A stretch of DNA of 64,000 nt from Flexibacter flexilis DSM 6793 (lineage in GTDB: Bacteria > Bacteroidota > Bacteroidia > Cytophagales > Flexibacteraceae): assembly GCF_900112255.1 (NCBI RefSeq), contig NZ_FOLE01000008.1:124001-188000 (forward strand), read 5' to 3'. Positions 26,912 through 34,951 of this stretch are shown here, piece by piece. Both the position numbers and the translations under genes were made by a program. Position 1 is the stretch's first letter, and each line of letters starts with the position of its first letter. The notes below the pieces were generated by a model, which saw only the letters and a program-made list of their open reading frames with translations, was not told where the DNA came from and ran no database searches.

Positions 26912-27898
26912 TTAGGCTTGTGCTTGTTGGGCGGCGTGACGGCGCAACAAATAGCTTTTGAGTGTCCAGTACAGCACGGCCAACGAAAGCAAAATAGCGG
27001 CGGCAATGCCTGTTTGTGTCGCGCCGCTCAAATCCGTTGTTTGGAATACTATAACGTTGATAATGAGCTGAATAATTCCGTAAATAATCGAAACGTTTAC
27101 GTGAGGTATTTTGGTTTCGTTGGCCAAAACTTGGTACAAATGCGTGCGGTGCGGCTGGAAAATGTTTTCGCGGCGCATGAGGCGTTGCACAATCGTAAGC
27201 ACGCTATCCACACCATAAACACCCAGCAGCAAAATATAATAAATGTTTTTGGCTTGGAAAATAAGGCCAGCCAACAAATAAATCACGATAAAGGCCACCG
27301 AAACACTGCCCACGTCTCCCGCAAAACATTTGGCTTTGGGGCGGCAATTAAAAAAGTTGAACACGGCAACGCCCACCGCAACCCATACAGGCAATTGCGT
27401 ATCTGTGAAGGTGATTGTGTCCAATGTATTGAGATAAGCCAACGAGAGCAATGTTATTAGACTGTAAATCCCCGTAATGCCATTGATGCCGTCCATGAAG
27501 TTGTAAGCGTTCAGGATTCCGACGGCCAACACAAAAAAGCAAGCCAAAATCCACCAACTTTGCATATAAGCATCTAATTGATAAGCCATTAGGAGCATGG
27601 CTGTAAGTTGTAAGGCACTGCGTACGCCACTCGATACGCTGCTAATGTCGTCGTAAAAGCTGATAACCGTTACGATGGTCAGGCCAACAAAAAAATAGGG
27701 GAGGGGAAAGCCAAAATAAAAAAAGTAGGCGATGGCCGCCATATAAAAAACCACACCGCCGCCGCGAATCGTAATGCGTGTGTGCGAACTGCGTTGGTTG
27801 GGTTTATCGATGATGTTGAAGCGGTCGGCCAACCGAAAATACAGCAATTCGATAATAAATAAGCTGATAGCCAACGGGATAAGTAAAGTGTAATTCAC
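26912..27898 (-). CDS. polyprenyl-phosphate sugar-1-phosphate transferase (WecA/MraY family)
   Basis: A 328-residue integral membrane enzyme of glycosyltransferase family 4, which transfers a sugar-1-phosphate to undecaprenyl phosphate to start surface-polysaccharide synthesis. About ten helices are visible. Family motifs are the Asp pair in VISFYDDISSVSSGVRS, the catalytic loop NAYNFMDGINGITG and the later KCFAGDVGSVSVAFI, plus the basic loop RRENIFQPHRTHLYQ. WecA-like (GlcNAc-1-P) activity is more likely than MraY because it lies outside a peptidoglycan cluster. A minus-strand -7 box lies at 27964-27971. Confidence 0.9.
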   Translation of the reverse strand: MNYTLLIPLAISLFIIELLYFRLADRFNIIDKPNQRSSHTRITIRGGGVVFYMAAIAYFFYFGFPLPYFFVGLTIVTVISFYDDISSVSSGVRSALQLTAMLLMAYQLDAYMQSWWILACFFVLAVGILNAYNFMDGINGITGIYSLITLLSLAYLNTLDTITFTDTQLPVWVAVGVAVFNFFNCRPKAKCFAGDVGSVSVAFIVIYLLAGLIFQAKNIYYILLLGVYGVDSVLTIVQRLMRRENIFQPHRTHLYQVLANETKIPHVNVSIIYGIIQLIINVIVFQTTDLSGATQTGIAAAILLSLAVLYWTLKSYLLRRHAAQQAQA

Positions 27899-27963
27899 GG
27901 TAATGAATGATTTGTGTGTAAAAAATGCCCGTACAAATCCAAAAAATACGCGGCAAATCGGGG

Positions 27964-27971
27964 CAAAGGTA
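27964..27971 (-). promoter_or_regulatory. -7 promoter box of the WecA-like gene
   Basis: TACCTTTG on the minus strand (27971 to 27964) matches TAnnTTTG exactly, 66 bases before the start codon. No TTG at the right spacing was found. Confidence 0.45.
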
Positions 27972-28105
27972 TAGAATTTGAAGAGAATTTGTAAACAGAA
28001 TTTTTGTTATATAAATTTTTAAAATTATGTAAAATAAAATCAAAAAGAAAATAATGAATAAATTGCGACGTTTGGAAGGGGACACTTTATAACATATCAT
28101 CAAAA

Positions 28106-28858
28106 ATGAAAAAAATTGTACTCATTTTCGGAGTATTGGCGGCTTTGAGCACCCAAGTTGCTACGGCGCAATATGTAAATTTGCCGCCTGCCGCCACGCC
28201 TGTGTTGCGTAGCAAAATACAATTAGGTTTGTCGGCTGGGGCTGGCGTATCGCGTACACGTATTGCCGACTCGCCGTACAGCATGAAATGGCGCACTTCT
28301 GCGCAAATCGGGCTTACCTCGCGCTATTATTTCAAAGACGAAAAAACCTATTTGCAAGCTGATTTTCTGTTGAATAGAAGAGGCTATAACATTGATTACA
28401 ACACCAAGCAATTAGGAAGCATGGGCAGCGACACCATTAGCACCAATATCAAAGGCTTTCAGAATATTTATTATTTGGATTTGCCGATTATGGTGGGCAC
28501 TTTTCTGGACAAAAAGAAAAAATGGAGTGCCTATGCTGGCCTAACTTTCTCGCTTAGAGCTTTTTCGGTATTTGATTATAGCGGAAAAACCGTTTATACA
28601 ACACCCGATACAATCTATGTAACGCACATCAAACAGCGCGATTACTCCAATAACGCCATTGATTTGGTGGATTTGGGGTTTTGTGCGGGTCTGCGCTATC
28701 ATCTGCGCCCCAAGCTCAATATTTTTGCGCGTTATTCGCGGGATTTGGCGGGTGTGAGCCTCGGAGAAGCTGGCGGCCTGACCAACCGCAATGCGAATGT
28801 TTGGGCGGTGGCTGGTGTGGAACTTTATTTACAAGAATTTAAAAATATATTCTGGTAA
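28106..28858 (+). CDS. outer-membrane beta-barrel protein
   Basis: A 250-residue exported protein with signal peptide MKKIVLIFGVLAALSTQVATAQ and a mature part built of alternating strands (KIQLGLSAGAGVS, TYLQADFLLNRRGYNI, KKWSAYAGLTFSLRAF, GLRYHLRPKLNIFARYSRDLAG, ANVWAVAGVELYLQEF), typical of the PorT-like/OMP_b-brl_2 barrels of Bacteroidota. The C-terminus ends in an aromatic-containing strand (NIFW), a usual barrel-insertion signal. Function is unknown. A second outer-membrane protein gene follows 42 bases later after a weak hairpin, so the two are probably related in location. Confidence 0.8.
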   Translation: MKKIVLIFGVLAALSTQVATAQYVNLPPAATPVLRSKIQLGLSAGAGVSRTRIADSPYSMKWRTSAQIGLTSRYYFKDEKTYLQADFLLNRRGYNIDYNTKQLGSMGSDTISTNIKGFQNIYYLDLPIMVGTFLDKKKKWSAYAGLTFSLRAFSVFDYSGKTVYTTPDTIYVTHIKQRDYSNNAIDLVDLGFCAGLRYHLRPKLNIFARYSRDLAGVSLGEAGGLTNRNANVWAVAGVELYLQEFKNIFW

Positions 28859-28860
28859 AA

Positions 28861-28887
28861 GAAGGCATGATTATTGCCTTCGCTTTG
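28861..28887 (+). terminator. weak terminator-like hairpin
   Basis: GAAGGCA (28861-28867) pairs with 28875-28881, but only CGCTTTG follows, so termination would be partial. Confidence 0.4.
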
Positions 28888-28895
28888 TAAATTTG
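28888..28895 (+). promoter_or_regulatory. -7 promoter box of the putative porin gene
   Basis: TAAATTTG matches TAnnTTTG exactly. The predicted start (about 28901-28903) coincides with the GTG start codon at 28901, so any transcript from here would be leaderless or nearly so. Confidence 0.4.
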
Positions 28896-28900
28896 CCCTC

Positions 28901-30781
28901 GTGAAAAAGAAATTATTAATACTTAGCTTTAGTCTTTGGGCTTGCCAACAGGGTTTTGCCCAAATCGTAGATGATACTACACATCAAAAATACGGACCTC
29001 AAACGGTGCGCTATTTTCTCGAAAAAGAAATTTATGAAAATAAACGAGTGTTGCACACGCTGGACACTACGTTGCGCGACGTTCATAACACTGATGATTT
29101 TTTGTATTCCGACCAAAATTCATTTCGCCCAAACAAAAATTTAGGCAATTGGGGTTCGGCTATTCAATCGCAATATTTTGCCTTGCCCAAACAAATTGGT
29201 ACCAACTACGGCGTAGATGTTTTTACGCCTTACGCACTTGATGCGGGGGCGGCGCGTTATTTCAATACGTTTTCGCCTTACACGTATGCGCATTATTATC
29301 AAGGTGGATTTGGTCGCCAAATGCTGAAAGCGGGTTTTAATCGCAATTTTACGACCCGTTTTAACTTTGGTTTTGATTATCGCCGCATCACGTCCCAAAA
29401 ACAAATCGGCGTAACCAAAAACCGCGACCCAGAAGCCAGCCAACACGCAGGCCTTGTGTATGCGAGCTATGTTTCCAAAAATGGCAAATACGTTTTCTTG
29501 GGCAATTATTCGCACCTGAACCAATACACTTACGAAACGGGCGGCGTGAAACCAGCCCAAGAAGATTTTGTAGATGGGCAGTTGGACAAAGACAAATTGT
29601 TTGATTATAAAATCGAGCAAATCAATCTGTCGGCTACGGCGCACAACCGCGATTTGCGCAACAAATGGCATATTTATCAGCAATATACGCTTGATAATCA
29701 AGATGCTGTGCAGTTGTTTTATTTGTTTGAAAGAAGCCGCCAAACCAACCGTTACACAGACCCGTCCGTAGATAGTTCACAGATTTATGGGGCTGGGATT
29801 TATGATTCAAGTGCTACTTTTCAGCAACAAATCTATACGCTTTGGGAGCAAAGGGGCGGCATAAAAGGCAAGTTGGGCGGCGCGGCGCATTATGCTGTGT
29901 ATTTCCGTCGCAAAGATTTTACGCTGAATAGCCTTTTCCCGATAGCGCAAACGCTTAAAAATGAGAACTTTGTAGGTGGACAATTGCGTTATCATTTGCC
30001 TGCTGATAGCACCTATTTTGTGAGTGTGGATGCCGAAATGCAGCCTTCGCGCGATTATTGGGCTAAAGTGTTGTTGCATACGGATTTGGTAGAGGCTGGC
30101 GCGGAGCAAATGCGTTATGCGCCGACGATGGTACAGCGTTATTACAATGGCAATCATTTTGTTTGGGAAAATCCCAATTTTGAATACACAGACGCTACGC
30201 ACCTTTGGGGAAATGCCAATTTGAAATTAGGTAAAAAAATGGTTATCAAGCCAATGGCCGAGTTTACGACCCTGAAAAACTATATTTATTACGGTACAGA
30301 TGCCAAAGCCCATCAAGTAGGAAAAGATACGACTATTAAGGTGTTGGCGGCGGGAACGGAACTTAATTTGACGCTTGGTAAATGGCACTTGAACCATTTG
30401 TTCCGCTATACCAAAACGTCGGGTGCGGACGTAATCCGTATGCCTGACAAGTACGCACAACTTCGTTACTACTACGAAAGTCCAATGTTTAAAAGTGCGT
30501 TGCTTGTGCAAGTCGGCTTGGATATGCGTTGGCGTTCGTCGTATTATGCCGATGCGTATATGCCTGCTACACAGCAGTTTCGGTTGCAAAATGACTTCTT
30601 AGTTTCGCCGTATATGGTGACGGATTTGTTTGTGAATATGCGCATCAAACGCGTTCAGATATTTTTTAAACTCAATAACATTACGCAAGGAATTGGCGGA
30701 AAAGGCTATTTTGCTGCACCTTATTACCCTGGCACGCGCCGTATGTTGGACTTTGGTCTGATTTGGCAATTCTTTGATTAA
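28901..30781 (+). CDS. putative porin (large outer-membrane beta-barrel)
   Basis: A 626-residue exported protein with signal peptide MKKKLLILSFSLWACQQGFAQ and a long beta-strand-rich mature part (for example FTTRFNFGFDYRRIT, KYVFLGNYSHLNQYTY, MRWRSSYYADAYMPATQQFRLQ) ending with MLDFGLIWQFFD, an aromatic C-terminal strand. This matches the family annotated as putative porins in Bacteroidota. The start is a GTG at 28901. A TTG 27 bases upstream would add residues before the signal peptide and is rejected. The Cys in the signal region (WACQQ) could also be a lipobox, but the following AQ cleavage site is a better fit. Confidence 0.8.
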   Translation: MKKKLLILSFSLWACQQGFAQIVDDTTHQKYGPQTVRYFLEKEIYENKRVLHTLDTTLRDVHNTDDFLYSDQNSFRPNKNLGNWGSAIQSQYFALPKQIGTNYGVDVFTPYALDAGAARYFNTFSPYTYAHYYQGGFGRQMLKAGFNRNFTTRFNFGFDYRRITSQKQIGVTKNRDPEASQHAGLVYASYVSKNGKYVFLGNYSHLNQYTYETGGVKPAQEDFVDGQLDKDKLFDYKIEQINLSATAHNRDLRNKWHIYQQYTLDNQDAVQLFYLFERSRQTNRYTDPSVDSSQIYGAGIYDSSATFQQQIYTLWEQRGGIKGKLGGAAHYAVYFRRKDFTLNSLFPIAQTLKNENFVGGQLRYHLPADSTYFVSVDAEMQPSRDYWAKVLLHTDLVEAGAEQMRYAPTMVQRYYNGNHFVWENPNFEYTDATHLWGNANLKLGKKMVIKPMAEFTTLKNYIYYGTDAKAHQVGKDTTIKVLAAGTELNLTLGKWHLNHLFRYTKTSGADVIRMPDKYAQLRYYYESPMFKSALLVQVGLDMRWRSSYYADAYMPATQQFRLQNDFLVSPYMVTDLFVNMRIKRVQIFFKLNNITQGIGGKGYFAAPYYPGTRRMLDFGLIWQFFD

Positions 30782-30799
30782 TAGCTTTTTATCTCAAAA

Positions 30800-31231
30800 A
30801 TGAATTTTTATAATTTGTCTTTACTACTGATTGTAGCCGTTTTGATGGGCGGCTACAATTTTTTTATTAAGGCCTCCGCAGGCAGCATTCACGAGGTAGT
30901 GGGTGCCGTGATTCTGCAAACCGTAGCGGCGTGTTTGGGGGCGGCGGTGTTGGCTTACCTTAAATTCCAGAAAATAAGCGACATACACGCAACAGGGCAG
31001 GGCATAGGCTTCGCCGTGGCGGCGGGTGTATGCGTGGGCTTGGCCGAAATCGTGTCGTTTTATGCTTTTGGGAAAGAAATACCCGTGTCGGTGGGCTTGC
31101 CGATTGTGTTGGGCGGTACGATTTTGGCGGGCGTAGCTTTAGGAATGTTATTTTTGGGTGAAACCTTTACGCTCAAACAATGGTTGGGAATTGTGTGTAT
31201 TATTGCGGGAATAATGCTTATTAAAAGCTGA
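30800..31231 (+). CDS. EamA-type half transporter
   Basis: A 143-residue membrane protein corresponding to one EamA/DMT repeat, with five helices rather than the ten of full-length transporters, so it probably works as a dimer as SMR proteins do. Family motifs appear at the end as PIVLGGTILAGVALGMLFLGETFTLKQWLGIVCIIAGIMLIKS, the usual ExxTxxQxxGxxLIxxG signature region. Substrate is unknown. The gene starts 18 bases after the porin gene, and nuoB begins 12 bases after its stop, so the three could share a transcript. Confidence 0.8.
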   Translation: MNFYNLSLLLIVAVLMGGYNFFIKASAGSIHEVVGAVILQTVAACLGAAVLAYLKFQKISDIHATGQGIGFAVAAGVCVGLAEIVSFYAFGKEIPVSVGLPIVLGGTILAGVALGMLFLGETFTLKQWLGIVCIIAGIMLIKS

Positions 31232-31243
31232 TTTTTGGACAAA

Positions 31244-31774
31244 ATGAATAATACTTTAACCGAACAACAGAAAACAGGCGAATTGGGCTTGGTCGTTACG
31301 CGCTTAGATGATTTGATGAACTGGGCGCGGCTCTCGTCTTTGTGGCCGATGGGCTTCGGGCTGGCTTGCTGTGCTATCGAAATGATGCAAACTTACGCTT
31401 CGGGCTACGACCTCGACCGCTTCGGCGTGATTCCCAGAGCCTCACCGCGCCAATCCGATGTAATGATTGTGTCGGGGACGGTTACGTTCAAGATGGCTGA
31501 CCGCGTGCGCCGACTCTACGAGCAAATGCCTGAGCCGCGTTACGTGATTTCGATGGGGAGCTGTGCCAACTGTGGCGGCCCGTATTGGGAACACGGCTAT
31601 CACGTCGTAAAAGGTGTGGATAGAATCGTGCCCGTTGATGTGTATGTGCAAGGTTGTCCGCCGCGCCCTGAGGCATTGATTGGGGCTTTTCTGAAGCTAC
31701 AAGAAAAAGTGCGCGAAGAGCATCTGATTGCGCCTTTGGCGGTGGCCAGACTCATGGGAAAAACTAAAACATAG
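31244..31774 (+). CDS. nuoB: NADH-quinone oxidoreductase subunit B (stand-alone copy)
   Basis: Complex I subunit that carries the N2 [4Fe-4S] cluster next to the quinone site. The four expected Cys are all present: tandem C42-C43 in [12 protein letters not shown]107 in [10 protein letters not shown] and C138 in [10 protein letters not shown]. At 176 residues it has full length. The ATG at 31244 is used; a TTG three codons upstream is unlikely. No other nuo gene is within the window: the neighbours are an EamA transporter and malate dehydrogenase. It is therefore either a relocated nuoB or an extra paralogue, and it looks intact. Confidence 0.92.
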   Translation: MNNTLTEQQKTGELGLVVTRLDDLMNWARLSSLWPMGFGLACCAIEMMQTYASGYDLDRFGVIPRASPRQSDVMIVSGTVTFKMADRVRRLYEQMPEPRYVISMGSCANCGGPYWEHGYHVVKGVDRIVPVDVYVQGCPPRPEALIGAFLKLQEKVREEHLIAPLAVARLMGKTKT

Positions 31775-31929
31775 ATATATTTTAACGGTCGTTGAATTAT
31801 TTTGCGGAATTTCGCGAAAAACTGACCTTTGTCATGGTTGATGGATAAATTCTTTTGATAATTTTACACCCAAAGGATAAGTATCAGAATCCCCCAATAA
31901 ATATTTGTCAAAACTAATTTTATAAAAAC

Positions 31930-32862
31930 ATGAAAGTTACCGTAGTAGGTGCTGGCGCAGTAGGGGCTACCGCTGCCGACAACATTGTTCGTCGCGACAT
32001 TGCAGAAGAAGTTGTATTGCTCGACATCAAAGAAGGTTTTGCAGAAGGCAAAGCAATGGACATTATGCAAACAGCTACGCTTGCTGGTTTCAATGGCAAA
32101 CTTAAAGGCGTAACTAATGATTATGCGGCTACAGCCAATTCTGATGTAGTAGTAGTTACTTCAGGCTTGCCACGCAAACCTGGTATGACACGCGAAGACC
32201 TTATCGGCATTAATGCTGGTATCGTTAAGTCTGTTACAGAAAACATTCTAAAATATTCTCCAAATACTATTCTTATCATCGTGTCTAACCCAATGGATAC
32301 CATGACGTATTTGGCTCTTAAATCGTCTGGCTTGCCTAAAAACCGCGTAATCGGTATGGGTGGTATTTTGGACAGCTCACGCTTCAAGTATTTCTTGTCT
32401 GAAGCACTTGGTTGCACTGCAAACGAGTTGCAAGCAAACGTAATCGGTGGTCACGGTGATACAACCATGATTCCGCTTACTCGTTTGGCTACTTACAACA
32501 CATTGCCTGTGTCTGAGTTCCTTTCGGCTGATGCGCTTGCCAAAATCTCTGCCGACACTATGGTAGGTGGTGCAACGCTTACAAAATTGCTTGGAACATC
32601 TGCTTGGTATGCACCAGGTGCAGCGGTTGCCAAATTGGTAGAAAGCATTTTGTTGAACCAAAAACTAATTCTTCCTTGCTGCGTGTCGCTTGACGGCGAG
32701 TACGGCCAAAACGATATTTGTTTGGGCGTGCCTGTGGTTATCGGCAAAGATGGTTGGGAAAAAATCATTGATTTCAAACTCAACGCCGAAGAACAAGCAT
32801 TGTTCAACAAATCTGCTGACGCAGTGCGTAGCATGAACGATGTATTGGCTACTTTAGCATAG
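31930..32862 (+). CDS. mdh: malate dehydrogenase (LDH-type)
   Basis: NAD-dependent oxidation of malate to oxaloacetate in the TCA cycle. The Rossmann motif is KVTVVGAGAVGATAADNI. The adenine-ribose-binding Asp is in VVLLDIKEGFAEGKAMD. Substrate residues lie in TSGLPRKPGMTREDLIGIN (Arg pair typical of malate rather than lactate enzymes), and the catalytic His is in NVIGGHGDTTMIP. The 310-residue length matches LDH-like bacterial Mdh. Codon use (GCT, CGT, AAC rich) suggests high expression. A terminator follows at 32911-32947. Confidence 0.95.
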   Translation: MKVTVVGAGAVGATAADNIVRRDIAEEVVLLDIKEGFAEGKAMDIMQTATLAGFNGKLKGVTNDYAATANSDVVVVTSGLPRKPGMTREDLIGINAGIVKSVTENILKYSPNTILIIVSNPMDTMTYLALKSSGLPKNRVIGMGGILDSSRFKYFLSEALGCTANELQANVIGGHGDTTMIPLTRLATYNTLPVSEFLSADALAKISADTMVGGATLTKLLGTSAWYAPGAAVAKLVESILLNQKLILPCCVSLDGEYGQNDICLGVPVVIGKDGWEKIIDFKLNAEEQALFNKSADAVRSMNDVLATLA

Positions 32863-32910
32863 GTTTTAAATAAATTTATTTTAGTGTAATTGTTTGATAT
32901 TATGATACTT

Positions 32911-32947
32911 AGCCGACAGGAATATTTCTTGTCGGTTATTTTTTTGT
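32911..32947 (+). terminator. Rho-independent terminator after mdh
   Basis: AGCCGACAGGAA (32911-32922) pairs with TTCTTGTCGGTT (32926-32937) with G-U pairs across 3 bases, followed by ATTTTTTTG. Confidence 0.8.
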
Positions 32948-32978
32948 GTAAAATCCAAGAATTGGATACGACCTCATA

Positions 32979-33021
32979 TTTTACCGTTCTGCCTCATTTG
33001 GCAGTAAAATGAGGCAGAACG
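32979..33021. repeat. 15-bp perfect hairpin with an alternative fold, no T-run
   Basis: CGTTCTGCCTCATTT (32985-32999) pairs perfectly with 33007-33021, loop GGCAGTA. The loop and flanks can instead form TTTTA/TAAAA plus CTGCC/GGCAG, excluding the long stem. The 325-bp gap between mdh and the HAD gene also holds the mdh terminator and an AT-rich motif (33059-33093). Confidence 0.75.
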
Positions 33022-33187
33022 CCGCCAAGAAAGGGTAGTTTTTATCTATCGTGAAACTCTACTTAACATAATATAAATTATAAAACTTTTGAATGTAAAC
33101 AAAAAAGCGGTATTTTCAAAGCTAAATACTAAATTGGAAGGGAAATAACATAAGAACCCTTGATTTACACCAAAGGACGCTTTAGAA

Positions 33188-33919
33188 ATGGAAAACGAAA
33201 TAAAAATTATCAGTTTTGATTTGTGGCAAACGATTATAATGCCTAATCGCGCATTCCGTGCGCAACGCGTGGCGGCTTTGGCGCAAGCTCTCGGCCAAAC
33301 GCCAAGCCTTGAATTAGAACAACTTATGCTCGAAACTGACAAACAACTGGATTTGCAGACCGATGCCACTGGCCGCCAATTTAGTTCTTTGGTGCGTACG
33401 CATGCTTTGGCGCAGCGTTTACATTATGTTAAGCCGATAGATTTTGAATGGCTATACACACGCATCAACGAAGCGTTTCTTTCTGACCCGCCAACCCTGA
33501 TAGAACCCTCATTTCCAGCGACTTTACAAGCCTTGCGCGATAAAAACTACAAAATAACATTGCTTAGCAATACGGGTTTTGTAGAAGGAAAAACGCTACG
33601 AGCATTTTTTGAAAATCTGAAAATCAATGATTTGTTTGATTTACTGCTTTTTTCGGACGAACACGACATGGCCAAGCCGCAACCCGCTTTTTTCGAGAAA
33701 ATAACCCAACATTTTGGTTGTGCGGCGGCGCAAGTCTTGCACATCGGCGACAATCCCGTAGCTGATTACGCGGGAGCTTTGGCCAGCAACATGAACGCTT
33801 TGTTGTTTGCACCCGAATCCTTGCCAAATCTTCCTGACTTTCAGGTAATTAATAGTTTGTCTGATACACATACTTTTATTGCCCAAAACGCCCATGCAAG
33901 CGCAAAGAATTATTCTTAA
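33188..33919 (+). CDS. HAD-superfamily hydrolase
   Basis: A 243-residue haloacid-dehalogenase-type hydrolase, probably a phosphatase. Motif I is ISFDLWQTI, with the nucleophile Asp; the second Asp of the phosphatase-type DxD is replaced by Trp, as in some dehalogenase-like members. Motif II is ITLLSNTG, and motifs III/IV are FEKITQHFG then VLHIGDNPVADYAGAL. A helical cap lies between residues 18 and 110. The next gene, a phosphoribosyltransferase, overlaps its 3' end by 26 bases, a strong sign of joint expression and probably linked function, such as nucleotide or PRPP-derived phosphate processing. Confidence 0.88.
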   Translation: MENEIKIISFDLWQTIIMPNRAFRAQRVAALAQALGQTPSLELEQLMLETDKQLDLQTDATGRQFSSLVRTHALAQRLHYVKPIDFEWLYTRINEAFLSDPPTLIEPSFPATLQALRDKNYKITLLSNTGFVEGKTLRAFFENLKINDLFDLLLFSDEHDMAKPQPAFFEKITQHFGCAAAQVLHIGDNPVADYAGALASNMNALLFAPESLPNLPDFQVINSLSDTHTFIAQNAHASAKNYS

Positions 33920-34730
33920 TGATATACAAACAATTGATAATCAGTTTGTTTGTGCCGATGAGCGGCTTTTTGATTCGGCGTTGTATAGTCGTTTTAAATA
34001 TGGTTCTGGGCAGGCGGCGGCGCATTATGCTGCGCAAATGTATGAAGTGTTACGGGATAAATTAACCCAAGTTTCTGGCCAGTGGCTCATTACGGCCTCG
34101 GCTTATAAGTACGTCCCGACGGCCTCTAATGCGATTGCAGACGCGATTTATGCTTTGATTACCAATAATTTGCCAGCAATAAAAATTGAGAAAATAAAAA
34201 TCAGGAGACAACGGCTTTTTGCGTCAGACTACGGGAATCTGGACGAGGAGCAGCGCAAAAACCTGATGCGCCAAACCGATTTGCAAATAGACGAGGAGCA
34301 AGTAAAAGGCCGAAATCTGATTGTAGTGGATGATATTTGTGTAACAGGTTCGCATGAGCGGCGCATCGCCGAAATGCTAGGGAAGACGCAAGTGGCACAA
34401 GTATATTTTTTGTATGTGGGGCAGTGTAGGCCGCCAGTCGTGCCAAACGTAGAACATCGTTTGAATCATGAGTGGATGAAAAGCGTAGAAAATTTATTAT
34501 ATATTATTGAAAATGAATATTTTATAATAAATGCAAGAGTTTGTAAATTTCTTCTCTCCTACCCTTACCTACCTGATTTACAGGCGTTTTATGCGCAGCT
34601 GTCGTTGGATTGGCTGCTCTCCTTTCAGGCCAATATGTGCGGTGACGGCTATGACCAAATGCCCGAATATGCCGACAATTATCAAATATTAAGCAATGTT
34701 ATACAACAAAAAAGGTGCTTTACAATATAA
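33894..34730 (+). CDS. phosphoribosyltransferase-like protein
   Basis: A 278-residue protein with a type I PRTase core: the PRPP-binding loop is LIVVDDICVTGSHERR (about residues 143-158), preceded by ITASAYKYVPTASNAIADAI, which resembles the PPi-loop region. An additional ~100-residue C-terminal helical part follows. The acceptor base is unknown. Start is the ATG at 33894; a TTG 15 bases earlier is possible. The gene overlaps the HAD hydrolase gene by 26 bases. HAD and PRTase genes of this kind also co-occur in tellurite-resistance-associated nucleoside-like biosynthesis modules, but no other member of such a module is here. Confidence 0.8.
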   Translation: MQAQRIILNDIQTIDNQFVCADERLFDSALYSRFKYGSGQAAAHYAAQMYEVLRDKLTQVSGQWLITASAYKYVPTASNAIADAIYALITNNLPAIKIEKIKIRRQRLFASDYGNLDEEQRKNLMRQTDLQIDEEQVKGRNLIVVDDICVTGSHERRIAEMLGKTQVAQVYFLYVGQCRPPVVPNVEHRLNHEWMKSVENLLYIIENEYFIINARVCKFLLSYPYLPDLQAFYAQLSLDWLLSFQANMCGDGYDQMPEYADNYQILSNVIQQKRCFTI

Positions 34731-34741
34731 AGCACCTTTTT
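34709..34741. terminator. bidirectional terminator overlapping the PRTase stop codon
   Basis: AAAAAGGTGCTTTA (34709-34722) pairs perfectly with 34728-34741 across 5 bases. The stop codon lies inside the stem. On the minus strand it ends in TTTTTTG. Confidence 0.92.
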
Positions 34742-34869
34742 ATCTTTAGACACACATGTTGTTTTAATTTAGCTAACCACAAAATCATGAAAAATTTTGT
34801 ACCTCCATTGTTTAACAAAACGGCTGGTTAGACTCGCTTTGCCTCTCTCTAAACAATAAGACAAAGGTA
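34742..34869 (-). ncRNA. candidate small RNA or long 3' region (minus strand)
   Basis: On the minus strand an exact TAnnTTTG box (TACCTTTG, 34869 to 34862) is followed about 125 bases later by the terminator at 34709-34741. The span includes a hairpin (CTAACCA/TGGTTAG with inner CACAAAAT/ATTTTGT) and only tiny ORFs. It may be a small RNA, or merely the 3' untranslated part of the aminotransferase transcript. Confidence 0.25.
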
Positions 34870-34951
34870 TAAGTGAAATAAGATTTTACCTAAGTTGTTT
34901 GTAAACTCAAAAAGGCTGTTCGTAAACTTAAACACTAATTTCGTTGTGTTA

